NCBI GenBank assembly: GCA_017629395.1
Contig: JAGBXH010000102.1
Location: 1-19,288, forward strand
Source of the DNA: Clostridia bacterium
Lineage (GTDB): Bacteria > Bacillota > Clostridia > Oscillospirales > CAG-272
Direction of reading: 5' to 3'
Length of the DNA: 19,288 nt
Shown: piece by piece, positions 6,583 through 13,178 of the stretch
How the letters are laid out: each line of letters starts with the position of its first letter
How positions within the stretch are numbered: position 1 is the stretch's first letter
Program-made: the position numbers and the translations under genes
Notes under the pieces: generated by a model
Told to the model about the DNA's origin: nothing
The model's input: only the letters and a program-made list of their open reading frames with translations
Database searches by the model: none

Positions 6583-7785
6583 TTAATGATTGACGTAATG
6601 CTTGGCAAGACCGCCCTCGCTGGTCTCGCGGTACTCACTCTTAAGGTGAATGCCGGTTTCATACATGGTCTTGACCACGGTATCAAACGGGATCTTGCTC
6701 ATGCTTGTCAAGAAATTTGCCAGCGAGAGCGCATTGATGGCGCGCATTGCCGCCACGGCGTTACGCTCAATGCAAGGAATCTGCACAAGTCCCCCGATGG
6801 GGTCGCAGGTAAGTCCCAGATGATGCTCCATTGCCACCTCTGCGGCATATTCGATCTGCTCAAGTCCCATACCGAACAGCTCTGCCAGGGCTGCTGCCGC
6901 CATGGAGCACGCGCTGCCGATCTCCGCCTGGCAGCCGCACTCCGCGCCGCTGATGGACGCGTTGGTTTTAATGATATTGCCGATCAAGCCACCCGTTGCC
7001 AGCGCGCGCAGAATGTGCTCATCCGAAAAGCCCTTTTGCTCCTGCATATATTTGAGCACCGAGGGTACGACACCGCACGCACCGCAGGTGGGTGCGGTCA
7101 CGATCTCACCACCGCTTGCGTTCTCCTCGCCCACGGCAAAGGCGTAGGCGCAGACAAGTCTGTTCTCGCGCGTTTGTGCAGACTCGTCAATATGACGCTG
7201 ATTATACAGGTAGTGCGCCTTGCGCGTGACGTGCAAGCCGCCGCCCAGCTCCCCCTTGGTGCGCAGACCGCGACCGATGCAATCCTCCATGGTCAGCCAC
7301 ATATCGGAAAGGTACTCCCAGATCTCGGGTCCCTCTACCATTTCCACGTAATCGGGCAGGCGCATATCGTGCGCGGTGCAATACTCCGCGATCTCGGTAA
7401 AGGTCTTGTGCGGATAGATGGATTTGGTTTCAAGCGGCCCTTGTCCGTCATACAGAATACTGCCGCCGCCCACGCTGTACACGCGTGCCGTGCCGATCTG
7501 CTCGCCGTTCTTGAACGCTGCAAAATCCACGGTATTGGGGTGCACGGGGGTGGGGCTGGTCTTATCAAAGATCATTTCGGTCTTGTCCTCGCCCAACGCC
7601 TCCAAGATGACCGCGTCGGTCATATGCCCCTTGCCGGTCAAGGCAAGCGAGCCGTACAGCACCACGCGAAAGGCGTCTGCTTCGGGATATTTTGCTGCAA
7701 ACTGCTTTGCCGCTTTGAAGGGTCCCATGGTATGTGAGCTGGAAGGTCCTCTGCCCGCCTTATAAAGTTCTCTGATGCTTTCCAT
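6583..7785 (-). CDS. sdaA: L-serine ammonia-lyase, iron-sulfur dependent, single chain
   Basis: This enzyme converts L-serine to pyruvate and ammonia with an oxygen-sensitive 4Fe-4S cluster. Its alpha and beta parts are fused in one 400-residue chain, the normal length. The N-terminal part has RGPSSSHTMGP. The C-terminal part has TAPTCGACG, SGAECGCQAEIGSACSMAA and LGLTCDPIGGLVQIPCIERNA. C285, C327 and C338 have the spacing of the three cluster ligands known from the Legionella enzyme. The tail ends KHYVNH and lacks the C-terminal Cys seen in several homologues. The ATG at 7785 is chosen because MESIRELY is the usual family start; a GTG at 7794 is possible. A promoter lies 33 bases upstream and the RyR-like gene follows. 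Confidence 0.95.
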   Translation of the reverse strand: MESIRELYKAGRGPSSSHTMGPFKAAKQFAAKYPEADAFRVVLYGSLALTGKGHMTDAVILEALGEDKTEMIFDKTSPTPVHPNTVDFAAFKNGEQIGTARVYSVGGGSILYDGQGPLETKSIYPHKTFTEIAEYCTAHDMRLPDYVEMVEGPEIWEYLSDMWLTMEDCIGRGLRTKGELGGGLHVTRKAHYLYNQRHIDESAQTRENRLVCAYAFAVGEENASGGEIVTAPTCGACGVVPSVLKYMQEQKGFSDEHILRALATGGLIGNIIKTNASISGAECGCQAEIGSACSMAAAALAELFGMGLEQIEYAAEVAMEHHLGLTCDPIGGLVQIPCIERNAVAAMRAINALSLANFLTSMSKIPFDTVVKTMYETGIHLKSEYRETSEGGLAKHYVNH

Positions 7786-7817
7786 AAACCGCACCGTCCT
7801 TTTCTTTTCATATCATA

Positions 7818-7846
7818 ATCATAGCACAAAAAGCCCGCCAAATCAA
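7818..7846 (-). promoter_or_regulatory. Promoter of the sdaA/RyR transcription unit
   Basis: On the minus strand TTGATT (7841-7846), a 17-base spacer and TATGAT (7818-7823), with TGC just before the -10. No second promoter of similar quality is visible in the 24-base gap before the RyR-like gene. Confidence 0.65.
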
Positions 7847-7965
7847 GAGGTTGGGGGAAAATAAGTTATGGCATTGGTTTATTCCGACACCAAACAAAAC
7901 AGAGGCGTAATACACCTGTCGGTAGGGGGCTGCGCCTCGATGCCCTTGCCTGCATATACTAACGA

Positions 7966-7992
7966 AAAGGGGCTGCCGGCGGCAGCCCCTTT
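7966..7992 (-). terminator. Strong hairpin, likely terminator downstream of the GH2 gene
   Basis: A perfect 12-bp stem, AAAGGGGCTGCC (7966-7977) with 7981-7992, around a GGC loop. On the minus strand it ends in CCCCTTTTCGTT, giving a short T-run. It would end transcripts coming from the GH2 gene after they pass the structured repeat. No gene is visible between 7847 and 8178; the rest of that stretch holds only this hairpin and the repeat. Confidence 0.6.
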
Positions 7993-8026
7993 GGTTGTTG
8001 GGATATTAGGTGAGGAAACCCTCTCC

Positions 8027-8158
8027 CTTCTTTTTGAGCAAGAAGCCGCAAAAAGAAGCAAAAACGGCGTTTGGGGAATTTCGCGCCTGCGGGCGCGACG
8101 AGGGCTTCGCGCCCTCGACCTGCGCAAACTTTTGAAAAAGTTTGATCAAAACTTTTTT
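8027..8158 (-). repeat. Structured dispersed repeat, copy A
   Basis: Read on the minus strand, this element has AAAAAGTTTT, then stem AAACTTTT-TC-AAAAGTTT (8126-8143), GCGCAG, stem CGAGGGC-loop-GCCCTCG (8099-8117), stem CGCGCC-loop-GGCGCG (8082-8097), and a 10-bp stem CTTCTTTTTG/CAAAAAGAAG (8027-8058). Copy B at 19119-19258 has the same order and loops with different stem bases. It begins 20 bases after the GH2 stop codon, in the gene's sense. Confidence 0.85.
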
Positions 8159-8178
8159 CAAGCATCCGTCTTTTATGA

Positions 8179-9915
8179 TTATTCTTCCTCAATCGCAGCC
8201 TTCTGCGTCAGCATCTTGTAAAAATACTCGGGCGGGAACTTGGCGCGGCGGTCATAGGTATAAAGACCGTTGACCTCCTGCTCCACGTCGGTCAGCTGCG
8301 TGTAGCAAAGACCGCCCATATTGGGATGGAACAGAATTGCCTCGGAAAGACCCTTGAAGCGGTCAAGGAACTCCTGCTCATCCGCAGGGGCTGCACCGTA
8401 GCCCCAACCGGGATCGACCGTGCCTGCCCAGCGCGTGCCGCCATACTCGCTGACAAAGGTGCAATTGCAGACGCAACGCAGCTTTTCATCATGATTGTGG
8501 CGCAGCAGATGCGCGTGCACCTCAATGCCCTCACCGTTGGCAAGAGGAGCAAGGTTCTTTGCAAATTGCTCGGGATTCTGCTCGTAATCGTGCAAATCGA
8601 AAATATCGGTCAGCTCGTCCTGGTGTACCCAGCCCGATGCGTCGATGTAAAGTCTGGTGGGGTCGTAGCCGCGGGTCAGCGCAGCCAGCGACTTCATAAA
8701 CAGTCTGTTCTGATTGGGCGTGCTCTCATTGATGGGACACCAGCCGATGATCGCGGGATGGTTGAAGTCACGCTCCATGATCTCCTGCCATTCGGGCAGG
8801 AAGTTCTCGAACACCTCGGTGCGGGAGGAGTCCTGCACCCAGTTTGCATGCTCGCCCCAAACGATATATCCCTTCTTGTCGCAGTAGGAAAGGAACAGCG
8901 GCTCAAATACCTTTTGGTGCAGTCTTGCGCCGTTAAAGCCCATTGCCATGGAGCGATCCACGTCCGCATACAGCTCCTCTACGGTGGGAGCGGTATAAAT
9001 GCCGTCGGGGTAGAAGCCCTGATCCAGCACCAATCTTTGGAACACGGGCTTGTGGTTGAGGTACATCATGCCCTTGCGGCACTCTACGCATCTCATACCA
9101 AAGTAGCTCTTTGCCACGTCGTCACCACAGGTAATTTCCAAATCGTAAAGGCGACCGTTGCCGACCTCCCACAGGTGCAGCTCGTCCAAAGCCATGCGCA
9201 AGGTGCACTTGCCGCCGTGTGCCGTGCCCTGTGCCTTACCCACAACCTTGCCCTCGTAGCTTGCAACGAGAGAAACGGGGGTATTCTCACCGCCCTTGAC
9301 GTGCAGCTCTGCAGTCAGGGTGCAATCATCAATATCGGTAAAGTAGCGTGCGCTCTGCAGATAGATCTCGGGCACGCACTCCAGCCATACCGTCTGCCAG
9401 ATACCGGTGGTTCTGGTATAGAAGCAGCCGAACGACTCATATCTGGGGCTCTGCTTGCCTGCGGGCTGGTTGCCCGTGCGCAGATCATCGATGGCGCGGA
9501 TGGTGATGGCGTTCTCGCCCTCCACCAAAGCCTTGGTAATATCCATGGTAAACGACACGTAGCCGCCGATATGATAATCGATCCACTTACCGTTTACCCA
9601 AACGTCGGTTTTATAATCGCATGCGCCGATATGCAGCAGCACTCTCTTACCGCCCTGCCAATCATCGGGCAGCGTGATCTTCTTGCGATACCATACGCAA
9701 TTGCAGAAATCGGTGTCGCCAATGCCCGAAAGCACGCTTTCGCGGCAGAAGGGGACGGTGATCTGCTCGGTAAACTCCGCACCGTTCGCAAAGCCGCGCA
9801 TCTCACCACTATTGCCTCTGTCGGTCATGTACTCCCACGTACCGTTGAGGTTGAGCCAAGCGTTTCTTACCAATTGAGGGCGCGGATATTCCGCGCGGGG
9901 GATATTGTGTTGCAT
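8179..9915 (-). CDS. Glycoside hydrolase family 2 (beta-galactosidase/beta-glucuronidase type)
   Basis: This 578-residue enzyme has the GH2 layout. An N-terminal sugar-binding jelly roll (about 10-185) contains RNAWLNLNGTWEY, WYRKKITLP and WVNGKWIDYHIGGYVSFTMD. An Ig-like domain (about 186-275) follows, then a TIM barrel (about 285-570). The acid/base Glu should be E397 in GWCPINES and the nucleophile E490 in FVSEYGG. No signal peptide is present, so it should act in the cytoplasm on imported oligosaccharides. It lacks the extra domains of long GH2 enzymes. Substrate cannot be told from sequence; the NxK element of glucuronidases is not obvious. GGGAAAGGA lies seven bases before the ATG. Downstream lie repeat copy A and a terminator. 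Confidence 0.92.
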   Translation of the reverse strand: MQHNIPRAEYPRPQLVRNAWLNLNGTWEYMTDRGNSGEMRGFANGAEFTEQITVPFCRESVLSGIGDTDFCNCVWYRKKITLPDDWQGGKRVLLHIGACDYKTDVWVNGKWIDYHIGGYVSFTMDITKALVEGENAITIRAIDDLRTGNQPAGKQSPRYESFGCFYTRTTGIWQTVWLECVPEIYLQSARYFTDIDDCTLTAELHVKGGENTPVSLVASYEGKVVGKAQGTAHGGKCTLRMALDELHLWEVGNGRLYDLEITCGDDVAKSYFGMRCVECRKGMMYLNHKPVFQRLVLDQGFYPDGIYTAPTVEELYADVDRSMAMGFNGARLHQKVFEPLFLSYCDKKGYIVWGEHANWVQDSSRTEVFENFLPEWQEIMERDFNHPAIIGWCPINESTPNQNRLFMKSLAALTRGYDPTRLYIDASGWVHQDELTDIFDLHDYEQNPEQFAKNLAPLANGEGIEVHAHLLRHNHDEKLRCVCNCTFVSEYGGTRWAGTVDPGWGYGAAPADEQEFLDRFKGLSEAILFHPNMGGLCYTQLTDVEQEVNGLYTYDRRAKFPPEYFYKMLTQKAAIEEE

Positions 9916-9965
9916 ATCAGTTTCCTTTCCCTTTATATCAAAGGCTAATGTATTTCAAAATTTGA

Positions 9966-9985
9966 GGGGAGGCCGTGACCTCCCC
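9966..9985 (-). terminator. Terminator of hpf
   Basis: GGGGAGG (9966-9972) pairs with CCTCCCC (9979-9985) around a six-base loop. On the minus strand it is followed by TCAAATTTTG, a broken T-run, and starts about 13 bases after the hpf stop codon. Confidence 0.65.
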
Positions 9986-9998
9986 CATTGTTTGCTGC

Positions 9999-10520
9999 TT
10001 ATTCGGGCATGATCAAACCGTAGGTGTCGTCCTTCCTTTTATAGACAACGCAGGTTGCGCGTGTCTGATCATCCACAAACACGAAGAATTGGTGTCCGAT
10101 CAGCTCCATCTGCAAAATTGCCTCCTCTGCCGACATGGGCTTATAGGGGAAGGTCTTGGTTCTGATAACCAATGCCTCCTCCTGCTCCAGATCCTCGGGG
10201 AAATATTCCTCAATGGGGAATGCATCCTCGCGAATGCGCTTTGCAAGACGCGTCTTGTTCTTGCGGATCTGGCGCTCAATGGCATCGATGGACTGATCCA
10301 GCGCATCTCTGAACGAATCTGCGCCTACCTCGCTGCGGAACAGCGTTCCCTGTGCGTTGATGGTAATTTCCAAGGTGGACACGTTACGCTTACGGCTGAG
10401 CGTAACGGTTGCGTCAGGCTCGACCTTAAAATACCTGTCAAGCTTGGCAAGCTTTTTGTCAATCAGAGCTTTCGTGTCTGCATACACGTTGAGTTGTCTG
10501 CCGATAATGTTGGTCTTCAT
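9999..10520 (-). CDS. hpf: Ribosome hibernation promoting factor, long form
   Basis: Long HPF binds idle 70S ribosomes and pairs them into 100S dimers in stationary phase or starvation. The 173-residue protein has the S30AE (RaiA/YfiA) domain at about 1-100 (MKTNIIGRQLNVYADTKAL, KLAKLDRYF, VTLSRKRNVSTLEITI). An acidic linker and the C-terminal dimerisation domain at about 118-173 follow (VIRTKTFPYKPMSAEEAILQ, MELIGHQFFVFVD, YKRKDDTYGLI). The start at 10520 follows GGAGG with an eight-base gap; the longer frame from 10559 lacks a ribosome site. The gene stands alone with its own consensus-like promoter and terminator. In many Firmicutes hpf lies near secA; that is not the case here. Confidence 0.95.
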   Translation of the reverse strand: MKTNIIGRQLNVYADTKALIDKKLAKLDRYFKVEPDATVTLSRKRNVSTLEITINAQGTLFRSEVGADSFRDALDQSIDAIERQIRKNKTRLAKRIREDAFPIEEYFPEDLEQEEALVIRTKTFPYKPMSAEEAILQMELIGHQFFVFVDDQTRATCVVYKRKDDTYGLIMPE

Positions 10521-10579
10521 AAGTGCCACCTCCGTTTTTATTGTAAGAATTCGGGACACATCCCCTATCCTACGATATT

Positions 10580-10608
10580 ATTATAACATATATGCGCTCA
10601 CTTGTAAA
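10580..10608 (-). promoter_or_regulatory. Promoter of hpf
   Basis: On the minus strand TTTACA (10603-10608), 17 bases, then TATAAT (10580-10585). The leader is about 50 bases. In the gene-free stretch 10521-10830 I see only this promoter, a divergent promoter with its operator and a featureless 130-base piece between them. Confidence 0.8.
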
Positions 10609-10742
10609 GTATTTACCATGAATTTTTTGTGAAACTTATGGGAAATTGTGCAAAACGCCAAAGCCCCGCTATCTTGTCCGTCGCACTTGCACCGTGCACG
10701 AAAATTGCGCGAAAAAACTCGTGAAAATCTGCCAATACTGTA

Positions 10743-10770
10743 TTGACTTTTCATGAAAAAGTGGTATAAT
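10743..10770 (+). promoter_or_regulatory. Promoter of the MarR/ABC operon
   Basis: TTGACT (10743-10748), a 16-base spacer and TATAAT (10765-10770). The start of transcription should be near 10777, inside the palindrome described next. Confidence 0.8.
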
Positions 10771-10790
10771 TAACAAGTTAATCGTTAACT
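10770..10790. promoter_or_regulatory. Likely MarR operator overlapping the transcription start
   Basis: Two overlapping palindromes follow the -10 box: TTAAC-AA-GTTAA (10770-10781) and AGTTAA-TCG-TTAACT (10776-10790). MarR proteins commonly bind short A/T-rich palindromes of this size over their own promoters. The position would block transcription initiation of the whole operon. Confidence 0.6.
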
Positions 10791-10830
10791 CACTAATCAT
10801 TCCGAATTTCTATTTACGGAGGTCTGTTTC

Positions 10831-11334
10831 GTGCAAGACAATCAAAAACATCTTCCCGTAGAGCAAGACAAGGCACGCGCGGTCATCAAACAATTTGTGC
10901 GCGCTGACCGATTGCACCGCCAAGCCGTGGAATCCACCATTACCGCACAAACGGGATTGCACCGCTCGCAGCACATGCTGCTCATGCGCCTTTCCTGCGG
11001 CTGTATGCCCTCGCAAAAGCAGCTGGCAAAGGATCTGGGCGTCAGCCCCGCTGCCATTGCCGTCGCTCTCAAAAAGCTGGAAACCGACGGCTACATCACA
11101 AGGGACGCAGATACCGACGACAGCCGCTGCAACCGCACCTCGCTGACGGACAAGGGGCGCAGCGCCATCTCCAAGACCTGCGATCTGTTTGCTTGTATAG
11201 ATACCGCCATGGTGCAGGGCTTTAACGACGACGAGCTGGACGCACTTTTGCGCGCGCTTGAGCGCATTGAGCAAAATCTGCACACGCTGCTGACGCAGCC
11301 GCAACCAATTCCCGGAAAGGACGATACACAATGA
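10831..11334 (+). CDS. MarR-family transcriptional regulator
   Basis: The protein has 167 residues. Dimerisation helices flank a winged helix-turn-helix at about 45-110: MPSQKQLAKDLGVSPAAIAV as helix-turn-helix, KKLETDGYITRDAD, and the wing DSRCNRTSLTDKG, the conserved D-x-R...LT-x-G signature. It should repress its own operon and be released by a small molecule, most likely a compound exported by the two ABC proteins. Translation starts at a GTG, eight bases after ACGGAGG. Its TGA overlaps the ATG of the next gene as ATGA, so expression should be coupled. The ligand cannot be read from the sequence; two Cys in the second helix region (SCGC, 56-58) could be redox-active. Confidence 0.92.
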   Translation: MQDNQKHLPVEQDKARAVIKQFVRADRLHRQAVESTITAQTGLHRSQHMLLMRLSCGCMPSQKQLAKDLGVSPAAIAVALKKLETDGYITRDADTDDSRCNRTSLTDKGRSAISKTCDLFACIDTAMVQGFNDDELDALLRALERIEQNLHTLLTQPQPIPGKDDTQ

Positions 11335-13178
11335 AACGCTGGTTCAAATACGTAAAACCCTATCTTCCCTACTTTATTTTGGGACCTCTTTGCATGGTCG
11401 TGGAGGTCATAGGTGAGGTGCTCATGCCCAAATACCTTGCCATGATCATCAACTTCGGCGCGGCTTATCAGGAGCTCAAGGCTTTTTCCATGCCCCTGTA
11501 TAACGGCGCGTGGTCAAGCATTTCCTTGGCTGATATTGCAAAAAACCTGACGCAGCCCGCCGTGCTTTACATGGTCGGCGTTTGCGCCATGATCGTGCTG
11601 ACCGCGCTTTTGATGATGGCGGGCGGCGTTGGCGGTGCGTACTTCGGCGCAAAGGCAGCCGTATACTTTGCCTCTGACGTACGCCGTGACGTATACGCAA
11701 AGGTACAGTCCTTCTCCTTTGCCAATATTGACAAATTCTCCACCGGCTCGCTGGTCACCCGCTTGACCAACGACATTACGCAAATGCAGAACTTTATCAA
11801 TGCACTGCTGCGTATGGCTCTGCGCGCGCCCGGCATGCTGATCGGAGGTCTTGTCATGGCGATCATGCTCAAGCCCAGCCTCTCGGTCATTCTTGCCGTC
11901 ACCATTCCCATGATGTTGGTCAGCATCCTGTTGGTCATCACGCGCGGCTTTTCCTTGTTCGGCAAGGTGCAGGAAAAGATTGACGGCCTGAACAACACCG
12001 TGCAGGAAAGCATTACCAACGTGCGCGTAGTCAAATCCTTCGTGCGCGAAAAGCAAGAAACCGATAAATTCAAAGCTGCCAACCGCGACCTGCGCGTCAC
12101 GGGCACAAGCGCGGTCAAGATCATGATCATGCTCTCCCCCGTTATGACGCTGTTTATGAACCTGACCATCGTACTGGTTTTGTGGTTTGGCGGTCACATG
12201 GTGGTGGACGGCATGCCCATCGGCGACCTTTCCGCATTCATTACCTACGTCAACCAGATCCTCGGCTCTTTGATGATGGTCACCTTTATGCTCATGATGT
12301 CCTCCCGTGCGCTCGCTTCCAATAAGCGCGTAGGCGAGGTATTGGGTGAGAAATCCGACATTGACGACGCGGACGCAAAATGCAAGGACGCGCAGGTACA
12401 GGCAGGCAAGATCGAATTCAAGAGCGTTTCCTTCCGCTATTTCAAAAACAGCGAGGATCGCGTGCTGGCAGATATTGACCTGACCATTGAGCCCGGCTCT
12501 ACCGTGGGTATTATCGGACCTACGGGCTGCGGCAAGACCACCTTGGTTTCCATGATCCCCCGCCTTTACGACGTGGACGCGGGCGAGGTGCTGGTGGACG
12601 GTGTCAACGTGCGCGACTACTCACTTTACAATCTGCGCGAGGGCGTGGGCATGGTGCTGCAAAAGAACGTGCTGTTCTCCGGTACGATTGAGGAAAACCT
12701 GCGCTGGGGCAACCAGGACGCAAGCATGGACGAGATCAAGACCGCTGCCGAGCACGCGCAGGCAAACAAGTTTATTCAGAACTTCCCCGCAGGCTACGAC
12801 ACCAACCTGGATCAGGGCGGTACCAACGTATCGGGCGGTCAGAAGCAGCGTCTTTGCATTGCGCGCGCACTGCTCAAGAATCCCAAGATCCTCATTCTCG
12901 ACGACTCGACCAGCGCGGTGGATACCGCGACCGAGGCACAGATCCGTGCTGCTTTTACAAACGAGCTGAAAAACTCGACCAAGATCATCATTGCCCAGCG
13001 TATCTCCTCCGTGATGGATGCGGATATGATCGTAGTCATGGATCAAGGTGCGATCACGGGCATCGGCACGCACGCAGAGCTGCTGGAAAGCAACGAAGAA
13101 TATAAGGAAATTTACGTTTCTCAGATGGAAAACAAGCAAACGCAGACCGCAAATATGGCAAAGGAGGTGCAGGCATAA
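11331..13178 (+). CDS. ABC exporter half-transporter, subunit with the degenerate ATP site
   Basis: A fused permease-ATPase of 615 residues, the usual half-exporter length. Six membrane helices lie in about 15-330, with the coupling segment RRDVYAKVQSFSFANIDKFS. The ATPase domain (360-595) has Walker A GPTGCGKTT (396-404), signature VSGGQ (500-504) and Walker B LILDD (521-525). D525 replaces the catalytic Glu and Q556 replaces the switch His (IIIAQRIS). This pattern is known from heterodimeric exporters such as TM287/288 and BmrCD, where one partner has the weak site. The start overlaps the MarR gene by four bases, and the stop overlaps the next start as TAATG. It probably exports drugs or lipophilic compounds. 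Confidence 0.95.
   Translation: MKRWFKYVKPYLPYFILGPLCMVVEVIGEVLMPKYLAMIINFGAAYQELKAFSMPLYNGAWSSISLADIAKNLTQPAVLYMVGVCAMIVLTALLMMAGGVGGAYFGAKAAVYFASDVRRDVYAKVQSFSFANIDKFSTGSLVTRLTNDITQMQNFINALLRMALRAPGMLIGGLVMAIMLKPSLSVILAVTIPMMLVSILLVITRGFSLFGKVQEKIDGLNNTVQESITNVRVVKSFVREKQETDKFKAANRDLRVTGTSAVKIMIMLSPVMTLFMNLTIVLVLWFGGHMVVDGMPIGDLSAFITYVNQILGSLMMVTFMLMMSSRALASNKRVGEVLGEKSDIDDADAKCKDAQVQAGKIEFKSVSFRYFKNSEDRVLADIDLTIEPGSTVGIIGPTGCGKTTLVSMIPRLYDVDAGEVLVDGVNVRDYSLYNLREGVGMVLQKNVLFSGTIEENLRWGNQDASMDEIKTAAEHAQANKFIQNFPAGYDTNLDQGGTNVSGGQKQRLCIARALLKNPKILILDDSTSAVDTATEAQIRAAFTNELKNSTKIIIAQRISSVMDADMIVVMDQGAITGIGTHAELLESNEEYKEIYVSQMENKQTQTANMAKEVQA

Noticed and set aside
7868..8221. A 117-codon open frame on the plus strand
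   Set aside because: It runs through a terminator hairpin and repeat copy A and into the antisense of the GH2 gene. The protein is low in complexity and no ribosome site is present.
8326..9948. A long plus-strand open frame of 540 codons opposite the GH2 gene
   Set aside because: It is the mirror of a well-supported GH2 gene and shows no family motifs; long antisense frames are common in GC-rich coding DNA.
10521..10742. A raiA-type structured RNA upstream of hpf
   Set aside because: The hpf promoter at 10580-10608 leaves a leader of only about 50 bases, too short for that RNA, and no matching structure is visible.
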